Counted from the stretch's first letter, positions 27,677-35,913 are shown. The stretch: DNA of 64,000 bases from Gracilimonas sp040904925 (GCA_040904925.1 JBBDSP010000006.1:186001-250000), one strand, 5' to 3'. Numbers and translations are program-made. Notes: a model not told the origin generated them from the letters alone.

Positions 27677-27791
27677 TTGTTTTATTTGTGTACTCAATCA
27701 CAATCAACCAATTGCATCAAGTAACAAACTACCCGATTACGCTCATAGAAATTCTCAATCATTTCGGTTTAGTTAAGAGAGGGAGATTTCG

Positions 27792-27799
27792 TATATTTG
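27792..27799 (+). promoter_or_regulatory. Candidate -7 box of the SUF operon promoter
   Basis: TATATTTG fits the Bacteroidota -7 consensus TAnnTTTG. A TTTA (27768-27771) at 20 nt upstream could be a weak -33 box. The leader to the ATG at 27899 would be about 90 nt. A CTCAATC repeat directly follows the box. Confidence 0.4.
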
Positions 27800-27898
27800 T
27801 ACTCAATCTAAATAGGCTCACAAAACAGCGAACGGTTTATATTCCGCAGATGTTTCTTGAGCTTAACTAAGAAGAAAAATTTTAAGACCCTACAGCTA

Positions 27899-29341
27899 AT
27901 GAGTGAGACCCAAGCGTTAGAATCAATGATCGGAGAAGATTACAAATATGGCTTCTCAACCGACATTGAATACGAAGATTTTCCTAAAGGCATAAATGAA
28001 GATATCATCCGGGAACTTTCGGCTCGTAAGGAAGAGCCTGAGTGGATGCTGGAATTCCGCTTGAAGGCCTATCGCGCATGGACTGAAATGGAAGAACCCG
28101 ATTGGTTCAATGCCACGTATGAGAAGCCAAAATTTGATACGCTCCAATATTATTCAGCTCCAAAGAATAAGCCAAAATTAGACAGCCTGGATGATGTAGA
28201 TCCGAAAATTCGTGAGACTTACGAAAAATTGGGTATTCCATTGGAAGAACAGAAAGCCCTGGCTGGTGTTGCTGTAGATGCTGTTTTCGACAGTGTTTCT
28301 ATCTTCACCAGTTTCAAAGAAAAGCTGGCTGAAGCAGGCGTGATCTTTTGCTCGATATCAGAAGCGATCAAAAATCATCCCGAATTAGTGAAGAAATATA
28401 TGGGCTCGGTTGTTCCTGCTCGTGATAACTTTTATGCAGCGCTTAACTCAGCAGTATTTTCAGATGGATCTTTTTGCTATGTGCCTAAAGACACCATCTG
28501 CCCGATGGAGCTTTCTACCTATTTCCGCATTAATAACATGAACTCCGGTCAGTTTGAAAGAACCCTCATTATTGCAGAAGACAATTCTCATGTAAGCTAT
28601 CTTGAAGGCTGTACCGCTCCAATGTATGACGAGCATCAGCTTCATGCTGCTGTAGTCGAATTGGTAGCACTTGATAATGCTGAGATTAAATATTCCACCA
28701 TACAAAACTGGTACGCCGGTGATGAAGATGGAAAAGGCGGGATCTACAACTTTGTTACCAAACGTGGAGCATGCCGTGGTAAAAATTCCAAAATCAGCTG
28801 GACTCAGCTTGAAACCGGTTCAGCCGTTACGCTAAAATATCCAAGTGTGATCTTGCAGGGTGATAACTCCATTGGTGAATTTTATTCGGTTGCTGTAACC
28901 AACAAGCGTCAGCAGGCGGATACCGGTACCAAGATGATCCATATTGGTAAAAACACTAAGAGTACCATTATCTCAAAAGGTATTTCTGCCGGACATTCAA
29001 ACAACAGCTATCGCGGAGAAGTCAAAATTAACAAAGGTGCTGACAATGCCCGTAACTACTCCGTTTGTGACTCAATGTTGATCGGTCAGACTTGCGGAGC
29101 TCACACATTTCCATATATTTCTTCTCAGAATCCTACCGCAAGTGTGGAGCATGAGGCTTCGACCTCACGTGTGGGAGAGGAACAGATCTTTTACCTGATG
29201 CAGCGTGGAATCAGTGAACAGGATGCTATTTCCATGATCATTAATGGATTTGTGAAGGAAGTATTGAAAGAGCTACCCCTTGAATTTGCTACAGAAGCGA
29301 ATGCTCTGCTTGGCGTGAAATTAGAAGGCAGTGTTGGATAG
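27899..29341 (+). CDS. sufB: Fe-S cluster assembly protein SufB
   Basis: Scaffold subunit of the SufBC2D complex, on which 4Fe-4S clusters are built. 480 residues from the ATG at 27899 (MSETQALESMIGEDYKYGF). An in-frame TTG at 27857 would add 14 residues but lacks family support, so I prefer the ATG. Family blocks are MNSGQFERTLIIAEDNS, YLEGCTAP (conserved Cys), FVTKRGACRGKNSKISWTQ and the C-terminal NPTASVEHEASTSRVGEEQ. First gene of sufBCDS. No rrf2/iscR-like regulator gene precedes it. Confidence 0.95.
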   Translation: MSETQALESMIGEDYKYGFSTDIEYEDFPKGINEDIIRELSARKEEPEWMLEFRLKAYRAWTEMEEPDWFNATYEKPKFDTLQYYSAPKNKPKLDSLDDVDPKIRETYEKLGIPLEEQKALAGVAVDAVFDSVSIFTSFKEKLAEAGVIFCSISEAIKNHPELVKKYMGSVVPARDNFYAALNSAVFSDGSFCYVPKDTICPMELSTYFRINNMNSGQFERTLIIAEDNSHVSYLEGCTAPMYDEHQLHAAVVELVALDNAEIKYSTIQNWYAGDEDGKGGIYNFVTKRGACRGKNSKISWTQLETGSAVTLKYPSVILQGDNSIGEFYSVAVTNKRQQADTGTKMIHIGKNTKSTIISKGISAGHSNNSYRGEVKINKGADNARNYSVCDSMLIGQTCGAHTFPYISSQNPTASVEHEASTSRVGEEQIFYLMQRGISEQDAISMIINGFVKEVLKELPLEFATEANALLGVKLEGSVG

Positions 29342-29362
29342 TAATTTTAAATGTCCGCCTCG

Positions 29363-29384
29363 CTACGCACGCTCTGCGTCGTAG
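29363..29384. repeat. Hairpin in the sufB-sufC gap
   Basis: CTACGcACG at 29363-29371 pairs with CGTCGTAG at 29377-29384 around CTCTG, with one bulged base. It is a GC-rich island in the otherwise AT-rich 99-bp gap between sufB and sufC and could affect mRNA stability or transcription past sufB. No T tract follows, so it is not a typical terminator. Confidence 0.45.
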
Positions 29385-29440
29385 GTGTGAAGGTAAAACC
29401 AAGAAGAAATTAGACAATCAAAAAGTAAAAAATCAGAAAC

Positions 29441-30214
29441 GTGTTAGAGATCAAAAACTTACATGCCTCGGTTGAAGGCGAAGACGAACAAATTCTAAAA
29501 GGTGTAAACCTGCATATCAAGAAAGGAGAGATCCATGCGATCATGGGGCCTAATGGCAGCGGTAAAAGTACCCTTGCCAAAGTTGTATCGGGTCACCCGG
29601 AATATGAGATCACTGAAGGGGAAATCCTTTTTGAAGGCGAAGATATCACGGAAATGGATGCCGATGAACGCGCTCACCTTGGACTGTTTCTTGCATTTCA
29701 ATACCCGATCGAAGTTCCCGGGATCACCAACAGAACGTTGCTACGTGAGTCTTTTAATACTATTGCACGAGAAAACAATCGTGAAGAATTAGATCCGATT
29801 GAATTTGATGATTACCTGAAAGAACGACTTGAAATCATCGACATGAAAGATGAATTCCTCGAGCGAAGTATCAATACCGGATTTTCAGGTGGTGAAAAGA
29901 AGAAAAATGAGGTATTCCAGATGGCTGTGTTAAATCCAAAGCTGGCTTTTATGGATGAAACGGATTCCGGACTGGATATCGATGCGCTTAAAGTAGTTTC
30001 AGACGGTATCAACAAAATTGCCGGTCCTGAAAATGCTATTGTACTGATCACACACTATCAGCGGTTGCTGAATTATATTACTCCTGATTTTGTGCATGTA
30101 ATGATGGCAGGTAAGATCGTGAAGTCAGGCGACAAGAGTCTTGCTCTTGAGCTTGAAGACCAGGGTTATGACTGGTTAGAAAAAGAATTTTCCCTAAACG
30201 GAGAGTCTCAGTAA
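29441..30214 (+). CDS. sufC: Fe-S cluster assembly ATPase SufC
   Basis: Soluble ABC-type ATPase that drives conformational change in SufBC2D. 257 residues. Walker A GPNGSGKST (about 37-45), the Suf-specific LAFQYPIEVPG after the Q-loop, signature FSGGEKKKNEV, and Walker B-like PKLAFMDETDSGLDIDAL are all clear. The start is GTG 29441. The stop overlaps the sufD start (TAATG). Confidence 0.96.
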   Translation: MLEIKNLHASVEGEDEQILKGVNLHIKKGEIHAIMGPNGSGKSTLAKVVSGHPEYEITEGEILFEGEDITEMDADERAHLGLFLAFQYPIEVPGITNRTLLRESFNTIARENNREELDPIEFDDYLKERLEIIDMKDEFLERSINTGFSGGEKKKNEVFQMAVLNPKLAFMDETDSGLDIDALKVVSDGINKIAGPENAIVLITHYQRLLNYITPDFVHVMMAGKIVKSGDKSLALELEDQGYDWLEKEFSLNGESQ

Positions 30215-31545
30215 TGAGTACAGCAGTAAAAGAAACAATTCTGGACTTTTTGGACGGTGATTTTGCGACTACATCGGATGTGGACGTAATTGCCGGATTG
30301 AATGCAAAAGGAGCGGGCAATATTTCTGAATTTTCATTCCCGACTAAAAAGGATGAGGACTGGAGATTTACAGATCTGAGATCTATAAGCCGTAACCATC
30401 TTGTCCCTGTGGCAGATGCCGGTGCAAACCCAGTGGGAGATATCAGTGATCATTATTTACCGGAAGCACTTAAAAGCCGATTGGTTTTTGTGAATGGTGA
30501 ATTTAATGCAGAGCTATCATCAACAGAAGCAATTCCTGAGAACGTTACGGTTGGAACCCTTATTGAAAACGGTGATTCCAAGATCGTTAAGGAACATCTT
30601 GGAAAATACACTACTTATGATGAAGATCAGGATGTTTTCAATGCACTGAATGATGCCAATTTCAAAGATGGCGTATTCATTCATGTTCCCAAGGAAACTA
30701 AAGTTGAAGCTCCGATTCACATTCTGAATGTATTTACGGATGCTAGCAAGCCATTTTATGCAACACCTCGTGTGTTGTTTGTTGGAGAAGCATATTCAAA
30801 ATCAACGGTTGTTGAGGAGCATATTGGTCTTGCTGAAAATGAATATCTGAATATTCCGGTTGCTGAATTCAAAATGATGGAAGGTGCCAATATTCACCAT
30901 GCCAGAATTCAGCGCGACAGTAAGAAAGCAAGCCATATTTCACGCCCGATCGCACACCTGGATAAATATGCCGAGTATCATTCATACACCATTTGCCTGG
31001 GAGCGAAATTATTCCGCAATGACCCACGTGTTGTTCAAAATGATGAAGAAGTGAATTTCACCATAGACGGATTGGTGCTGATCGACGGCGAGCAAATTGC
31101 GGATACACATTCTGCGATCGACCATCGCCATTGGCACGCGCAAAGTCACCAGCTGCACAAAGTAGTGGTGAATGACAAGGCACATTCTATTTTCAACGGA
31201 AAGATCTTCGTTCGTGAAGATTCACAGAAGATCGATTCCTTCCAGGAAAACAGAAACCTGTTGCTTTCTTACGACGGAACCGTTCATACCAAGCCACAGC
31301 TTGAAATCTTTTCAGATGATGTACTGTGTTCTCACGGTGCAACCATTGGTCACCTGAATGAAGATGAGGTATTTTACCTCCACAGTCGCGGCCTGACCAA
31401 GAAGAAAGCACGTGAACTGTTGGTTTACGCTTTCACACTCGAATCAATCGAGAATATGGAAGTGGAATCGGTTCATAAATTATTATTAGACGAAGTAGTC
31501 AAATTCACCTCTCGCGACGAAGAATTTGTTGCGGTAGGGAATTAG
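30214..31545 (+). CDS. sufD: Fe-S cluster assembly protein SufD
   Basis: Partner of SufB in the SufBC2D scaffold. 443 residues with the family beta-helix core. Recognisable are FPTKKDEDWRFTDL (about 41-54), DTHSAIDHRHWHAQSHQLHK (equivalent of the conserved His region), and CSHGATIGHLNEDEVFYLHS near residue 370 with the cluster-forming Cys/His. It starts on the last base of sufC. Confidence 0.95.
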   Translation: MSTAVKETILDFLDGDFATTSDVDVIAGLNAKGAGNISEFSFPTKKDEDWRFTDLRSISRNHLVPVADAGANPVGDISDHYLPEALKSRLVFVNGEFNAELSSTEAIPENVTVGTLIENGDSKIVKEHLGKYTTYDEDQDVFNALNDANFKDGVFIHVPKETKVEAPIHILNVFTDASKPFYATPRVLFVGEAYSKSTVVEEHIGLAENEYLNIPVAEFKMMEGANIHHARIQRDSKKASHISRPIAHLDKYAEYHSYTICLGAKLFRNDPRVVQNDEEVNFTIDGLVLIDGEQIADTHSAIDHRHWHAQSHQLHKVVVNDKAHSIFNGKIFVREDSQKIDSFQENRNLLLSYDGTVHTKPQLEIFSDDVLCSHGATIGHLNEDEVFYLHSRGLTKKKARELLVYAFTLESIENMEVESVHKLLLDEVVKFTSRDEEFVAVGN

Positions 31546-31554
31546 TAGCTAATA

Positions 31555-31624
31555 GTCATCCTGAGGGTACCCCCGAAGGATCTTGCCTATAAAAGCAAGT
31601 TTCTTCGCTTTCGCTCAGAATGAC
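31555..31624. repeat. REP-like inverted-repeat element between sufD and sufS
   Basis: Bounded by GTCATCCTGAG (31555-31565) and CTCAGAATGAC (31614-31624), inverted with one mismatch; the interior holds CCCCGAAGGATCT and TTCTTCGCTTTCGCTCAG. I recall such GTCATCCTGAG...AGAATGAC elements as common small intergenic repeats in Bacteroidota-type genomes; no copy count was possible here. It fills the 91-bp gap inside the SUF operon. Confidence 0.7.
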
Positions 31625-31636
31625 AATCCAAATATC

Positions 31637-32884
31637 ATGCAAGAAACCCTGAAAACAGAGACCAAAACCAACATTGACTGGGGTAAAATCCGCAGTCAGT
31701 TTCCCGTGCTTCAGCGTAAAGTGAACGGGCAATCTGTGGTGTATCTGGATAACGGGGCTTCAAGCCAGATGCCACAGCGTGTGATCGATCGCATCAATGC
31801 GTATCACTCCAATGAGCATTCAAATGTTCATCGGGGAATTCACACGTTGAGTCAGGAGGCAACGGATGCTTTTGAGCTGGCTCGCAAAAAAGTGAAACAG
31901 TTGATCAATGCGCGCCATCTCGAAGAGATCATCTACACCACTGGGACTACCGATTCCATCAATTTAGTGGCGCAAAGCTATGGACGTAAGCATTTCAAGG
32001 AAGGAGATGAGATCATTCTTTCCGAAATGGAACATCACGCCAACATCGTGCCCTGGCAGATGATCGCTAAGGAAACGGGAGCTAAGATCAAAGTTATTCC
32101 CATGACGGAATCTGGTGAGTTGATGATGGATGAATTTCATGCATTACTCTCTGAGCGAACCAAAATGGTAGCTGTGGTTCACGTTTCCAACGCACTCGGA
32201 ACCATTAATCCGGTAGAAGAAATTATCGAAGCGGCTCACGCCAAAGATATTCCGGTATTAATTGATGGAGCACAGGCCGTTCCGCATTCTATAGTTGATG
32301 TTCAAAAACTGAATGCCGATTTTTACGCTTTCTCAGCTCACAAAATGTGTGGACCAACAGGATTCGGAATTCTCTACGGCAAGAAAGAATTGCTCGAAGA
32401 TATGCCTCCCTACAGAGGAGGAGGGGATATGATCGATAAGGTGACCTTTAAAAAAACCACCTGGAACGACCTTCCGCATAAATTTGAAGCCGGAACACCA
32501 CCGATCTCAGCAGGTGTTGGATTTGCTGAAACCATCAACTTCCTGAATGAAGTCGGAATGGAAAATATCGCAGCCCGTGAGCATGAATTACTCGAATATG
32601 CTACCGAAGAACTGAGTGGAATTAAAGGACTCAAGATCGTTGGGACAGCGCAAAACAAAGCGTCGGTTATTTCGTTTTTACTGGAGGGAATTCACCCCAC
32701 AGATGCCGGTACTATTTTAGATCAAAAAGGTATTGCAGTGCGAACCGGACACCATTGCGCACAACCAATTATGGATCATTACGATATTCCCGGCACGGCA
32801 AGAGCTTCCATTTCTTTTTATAATAACGAAGAAGATATTGATCGCTTAGCGAATGGAATTAAATACGTACAAGAATTTTTTTGA
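31637..32884 (+). CDS. sufS: Cysteine desulfurase SufS
   Basis: PLP enzyme (class V aminotransferase fold, group II) that takes sulfur from cysteine for cluster assembly. 415 residues from ATG 31637; a reading upstream to 31583 would translate the REP-like repeat and is rejected. PLP-binding K236 lies in SAHKMCGPTG and catalytic C374 in RTGHHCAQP. TTDSINLVAQS and EMEHHANIVPW are further family blocks. The usual sulfur acceptor gene sufE or sufU is not next to it. Confidence 0.95.
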   Translation: MQETLKTETKTNIDWGKIRSQFPVLQRKVNGQSVVYLDNGASSQMPQRVIDRINAYHSNEHSNVHRGIHTLSQEATDAFELARKKVKQLINARHLEEIIYTTGTTDSINLVAQSYGRKHFKEGDEIILSEMEHHANIVPWQMIAKETGAKIKVIPMTESGELMMDEFHALLSERTKMVAVVHVSNALGTINPVEEIIEAAHAKDIPVLIDGAQAVPHSIVDVQKLNADFYAFSAHKMCGPTGFGILYGKKELLEDMPPYRGGGDMIDKVTFKKTTWNDLPHKFEAGTPPISAGVGFAETINFLNEVGMENIAAREHELLEYATEELSGIKGLKIVGTAQNKASVISFLLEGIHPTDAGTILDQKGIAVRTGHHCAQPIMDHYDIPGTARASISFYNNEEDIDRLANGIKYVQEFF

Positions 32885-32902
32885 AAACAAAAGAGAACTG
32901 AT

Positions 32903-33454
32903 ATGGCTAAAATTAAAGAAATAGAACGCACCCCAAATCCCGATGCCATGCGCTTTGTATTGGCCGAACCGCTGACCAATGGAACCACCCGTTCCTTTGA
33001 AAATGCGGCTGAGGCTGAAGGTGATGAGTTGGCATCTGCTCTGTTCGCAATAGATAACGTGATCAACGTTTACTATGTGGATAAATACATCACCGTAACA
33101 CAGGACGGAAAGGCTGTTTGGTCGGAATTGCTCCGTAAACTGGCTCCTCCGATCCGTGAAGCCGAAGCTGTTACGCATGAAGAAGACGATACCGATGTCC
33201 ACATGAGTAAAGAAGTGCAGGGTTCTGATGATCCCCGTCTGAAAGAGATCACTCGTATGCTGGATGAACAGGTTCGTCCTTATCTGTTAGCAGATGGTGG
33301 TGGACTTAAAATATTGGGTCTTGAATCCAACCGATTAAAAGTTCACTACCAAGGTGCTTGCGGAACGTGTCCGACGGCTACAACCGGAACGCTTTATGCT
33401 ATTGAAAGCATGGTTAAGCGTATCGATCCCGAAATTCAGGTTGTTTCCGTTTAA
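32903..33454 (+). CDS. Nfu-type Fe-S scaffold/carrier protein
   Basis: 183 residues. Residues about 6-85 are an Nfu N-terminal domain (ERTPNPDAMRFVL, SALFAIDNVINVYYVDKYIT). Residues about 105-180 are the NifU C-terminal-like domain with the cluster-binding C153-G-T-C156 in GACGTCPTATTG. Nfu proteins receive 4Fe-4S clusters from SufBCD and deliver them. Here it takes the place in the operon where sufE/sufU is often found, 18 nt after sufS. Confidence 0.93.
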   Translation: MAKIKEIERTPNPDAMRFVLAEPLTNGTTRSFENAAEAEGDELASALFAIDNVINVYYVDKYITVTQDGKAVWSELLRKLAPPIREAEAVTHEEDDTDVHMSKEVQGSDDPRLKEITRMLDEQVRPYLLADGGGLKILGLESNRLKVHYQGACGTCPTATTGTLYAIESMVKRIDPEIQVVSV

Positions 33455-33460
33455 ATCTAA

Positions 33461-33811
33461 ATGAGAAGTATAATGGAAGAACTTTCCATCACAGAACGAG
33501 CAAGTGAACGCATCAACTTGATCCGTAAAGAACAAAGTGTTCCAGACGATGCCTTTTTACGCGTAGGTGTGGTAAGCGGAGGATGTTCAGGACTGACCTA
33601 TGATCTTGAATTCAATTCTGATGTCAAACCGGAGGAGAACGATAAGATCTTTGATGTCGACGGACTGAAAGTCTTGGTCGATATGCGAAGCTTTCTCTAT
33701 CTGGCCGGAACCGAATTGGATTACACTGAAGGGCTGAATGGGCAAGGATTCCATTTCAAAAACCCGAATGCCACGCGTACCTGCTCTTGCGGAGAGTCTT
33801 TCTCTATTTAA
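33461..33811 (+). CDS. SufA/ErpA-type (HesB/IscA) Fe-S carrier
   Basis: 116 residues of the A-type carrier family. The three cluster cysteines are C42 (SGGCSGL), C108 and C110 (CSCGESF). ATG 33461 or ATG 33473 (MEELSITERA) could be the start; the shorter form aligns better with the usual family N terminus. It lies 6 nt after nfu. SufA is the probable role from context; ErpA cannot be excluded. Confidence 0.92.
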   Translation: MRSIMEELSITERASERINLIRKEQSVPDDAFLRVGVVSGGCSGLTYDLEFNSDVKPEENDKIFDVDGLKVLVDMRSFLYLAGTELDYTEGLNGQGFHFKNPNATRTCSCGESFSI

Positions 33812-33814
33812 TTT

Positions 33815-33870
33815 TAAATGTTGAGTGCTAAATGTTAAATGGTTTGTTACTCATTTAACATTTAGCATTT
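33815..33870. repeat. Long hairpin between sufA and the DUF2480 gene
   Basis: TGCTAAATGTTAAATG (33826-33841) and CATTTAACATTTAGCA (33852-33867) form a perfect 16-bp inverted repeat with a 10-nt loop. The outer TAAATG/CATTTA motifs repeat the arm. AT-rich, with no T run after it. It could be a small mobile-type palindrome or an mRNA processing/stability hairpin. Confidence 0.75.
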
Positions 33871-33886
33871 AAAATTAAACATTGCC

Positions 33887-34396
33887 ATGTCAGAAGATGT
33901 AATCGTAAATAAAGTCCAACAAAACACCAAGCTGGTAACGCTGGACCTGCAGAAATTCCATGATCCGACTCCGATTGAAGAACTGGATATCAAGCAGTTT
34001 TTATTTCAGGAATTAATGCTGAAGGAGAAGGATTTTCGGGAACAGATCAAAGAATTTGACTGGTCTCAATTCGAAGGGAAATACCTGGCCGTTTTTTGCA
34101 GTACCGATGCCATCATTGCTCCCTGGGCATGGATGGTAATTACCTCACAAGCATCAAAATTTGCCAAAGAAGTTTTCAAAGGAAGAAAGGAAGCGTTCCT
34201 TCACCAACTCTACCAGCGAGCACTTGATACCTACGATTGGAATCAATACGAAGACAAGTTTGTGCTGCTTAAAGGATGTGGAAAAGTACACGTTCCTGAT
34301 TCCATTTACATGTTGGCCACCAATGAGTTAATGAGCAGAGCTAAAAAGATCATGTACGGTGAAGCTTGCTCGAATGTACCGGTTTGGAGAAAGTAA
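33887..34396 (+). CDS. DUF2480 family protein
   Basis: 169 residues, soluble. It matches the DUF2480 family, found in Bacteroidota-type genomes near SUF genes; function unknown. Visible conserved blocks are LVTLDLQKFHDP, FCSTDAIIAPWAWMVI (with Cys) and LLKGCGKVHVPDSIY with the closing EACSNVPVWRK. Three or four conserved cysteines make a link to Fe-S or metal handling plausible. It probably ends the SUF operon. Confidence 0.85.
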   Translation: MSEDVIVNKVQQNTKLVTLDLQKFHDPTPIEELDIKQFLFQELMLKEKDFREQIKEFDWSQFEGKYLAVFCSTDAIIAPWAWMVITSQASKFAKEVFKGRKEAFLHQLYQRALDTYDWNQYEDKFVLLKGCGKVHVPDSIYMLATNELMSRAKKIMYGEACSNVPVWRK

Positions 34397-34424
34397 GTCC
34401 CTCTGATTTAGATGGTTATGCTGT

Positions 34425-34703
34425 TTAGTTTTCTTTACTAACCAAAGGATACTTTTCCGGATTCTTTATTGATTCTAGGTGTAGATCAACATCTAAATCA
34501 GGCCAGTAGAGATGATTTTTTGTTGGACATTTCACATTTATCACATCTTTGATCGTTGCCTTTTTAAACCACGGATATTGTTTGTAAGGAAGGAAGTACT
34601 CTTTAGAGTCATGGAACAACCAAATACCGTGAGAGGAGATATTAGTTACTTCCGTCTTATTGTCCGAAATGATTGTTCCAGCTTTGTCTGATTTCATCTT
34701 CAT
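34425..34703 (-). CDS. DUF2442-type small protein (partner of DUF4160)
   Basis: 92 residues, soluble. It resembles DUF2442 proteins: ISDNKTEVTNISSHGIWLFH, DSKEYFLPYKQYPWFKKATI (a charged FP.. pattern) and HLYWPDLDVDLHLESI. DUF2442 genes usually lie beside DUF4160 genes, and the pair has been proposed as toxin-antitoxin-like, without proof known to me. Its start lies inside the upstream gene (47-nt overlap), so translation is probably coupled. Confidence 0.75.
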   Translation of the reverse strand: MKMKSDKAGTIISDNKTEVTNISSHGIWLFHDSKEYFLPYKQYPWFKKATIKDVINVKCPTKNHLYWPDLDVDLHLESIKNPEKYPLVSKEN

Positions 34704-34896
34704 GCTCCTTTACCTGTTCGAGAATTTCATTAACCTGTTTAGAGTTTAATCCATATGCAGACTCAATTTCAATATTTGGCTCAATCCAAATTTTTGCTTC
34801 ACCTTCAGCATGAATAACATGTATATGTATTCTATCTTCTTCTCTTGAAAAGAAAAAGAATCGGTATCCTTTAAAACGGAATACTGTTGGACTCAT
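34657..34896 (-). CDS. DUF4160 family small protein
   Basis: 79 residues. Typical DUF4160 pattern: PTVFRFKGYRFFFFSREEDR, HIHVIHAEGEAKIWIEPNIE, and an acidic helix LNSKQVNEILEQVKEHEDEI with the closing WNNHF. The first gene of the two-gene unit with DUF2442; oriented against the SUF operon and divergent from the SDR gene. Accessory cargo beside core genes suggests acquisition, but codon use does not look foreign by eye. Confidence 0.85.
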   Translation of the reverse strand: MSPTVFRFKGYRFFFFSREEDRIHIHVIHAEGEAKIWIEPNIEIESAYGLNSKQVNEILEQVKEHEDEIRQSWNNHFGQ

Positions 34897-34932
34897 ATTT
34901 TAATCTAACTTCTTTAATATAACGAATCAACC

Positions 34933-35655
34933 ATGCAGATATTAGTCACCGGCACCTCCCGCGGAATAGGAAGATCCATTGCTCAAAAATTATTGGATGA
35001 AGGACATGGAGTGATTGGAACTTCCCGATCAATAAATCATGAATTCCCAAATAACAAAAATTATCGGCATATAAAATGTGATCTGGCGATAGAAGAAGAC
35101 TTAGAAAAGCTCAAAGAAGTATTCGAGGTAAACGAAATCCCCGAAGTTCTCATCAACAACGCGGGGATGTTTGAGGAAGCGCAGTTTGATATCTCAGATG
35201 AAGACTGGCTGGCTAATTGGGATAAGACCATGCAGGTGAATTTACGTTCTGTGGCTTTGATCTCGAAATGGGCACTAAATACCTGGACGAAAGCAGAAGT
35301 AGAAGGGAGGCTGATCAATATTTCATCCCGGGCAGGATATCGCGGCGATACGGGTGAATATGCAAGTTATGCTGCCAGCAAAGGAGGGATGGTTGCTTTC
35401 ACCAAAAGCATAGCACGCAGCTTTGGCAAGCACGGAATTACGGCTTACACTATTGCTCCCGGATTTGTTGATACTGATATGGCTCAAGGCTCCATCGAGG
35501 TTTATGGGGAGGATTATCTCACCAAAGATCTAGCCCTCGATAATATCGCTCCGCCCGAACAGATCGCCAACATTGTGAGTTTATTAGCGGAAGGTAAACT
35601 CACCCATGCCACCGGGCAGACCTTTCATGTTAATTCTGGTTCTTACCTTATCTGA
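34933..35655 (+). CDS. Short-chain dehydrogenase/reductase
   Basis: NAD(P)-dependent oxidoreductase, 240 residues, classical SDR size. Cofactor loop TGTSRGIGRS at 7-16, NNAGMFE near 76, catalytic Ser in ISSRAGY, and Y146-x3-K150 (YAASK). The C-terminal PPEQIANIVSLLAEG and GQTFHVNSG are typical. FabG-like by fold, but lacking an acyl carrier gene nearby, so the substrate is open. Confidence 0.9.
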   Translation: MQILVTGTSRGIGRSIAQKLLDEGHGVIGTSRSINHEFPNNKNYRHIKCDLAIEEDLEKLKEVFEVNEIPEVLINNAGMFEEAQFDISDEDWLANWDKTMQVNLRSVALISKWALNTWTKAEVEGRLINISSRAGYRGDTGEYASYAASKGGMVAFTKSIARSFGKHGITAYTIAPGFVDTDMAQGSIEVYGEDYLTKDLALDNIAPPEQIANIVSLLAEGKLTHATGQTFHVNSGSYLI

Positions 35656-35913
35656 TATTTTATGTAGCATGTTTAGCAGATAAAACTCAAGCCATTCCTC
35701 ATATTTCTATTCCTAAAACAATCCTCCGAATATACCGGACCTTTTATGCGCGCAGATATTCGCAAAGTTTAACGTTGAGTTCCGCAGAAAACGATTCTGC
35801 GAGACTCCCATTAGTACTCTATAAATACACAGACTTGATACCTATAACGCAATCAATCACTAAACTAATTCTACATAATTTTTACATATACATACAGATT
35901 GCTATCTTAGAGC

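Larger units (their letters stand above)
27453..27898. other. 446-bp divergent metG/sufB intergenic region
   Basis: No gene is convincing here. The left part (27550-27676) is rich in palindromic repeats, listed separately. The right part holds three copies of CTCAATC (27693-27699, 27754-27760, 27802-27808), two of them inside the longer near-repeat TATTTGT(GT)ACTCAATC, and a TATATTTG box. This is most simply the promoter region of the SUF operon; the repeated CTCAATC may be a regulator site (an Rrf2/IscR-type protein is one idea). Confidence 0.5.

Noticed and set aside
27688..27870. 60-codon reading frame in the metG/sufB gap
   Set aside because: It covers the promoter-like repeats, has low-complexity composition and no recognisable protein.
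27857..27898. 14-residue extension of SufB from a TTG
   Set aside because: No Shine-Dalgarno and no family similarity; the ATG at 27899 gives the normal N terminus.
31583..31636. 18-residue N-terminal extension of SufS
   Set aside because: It is a translation of the REP-like repeat and has no counterpart in the family; ATG 31637 is the natural start.
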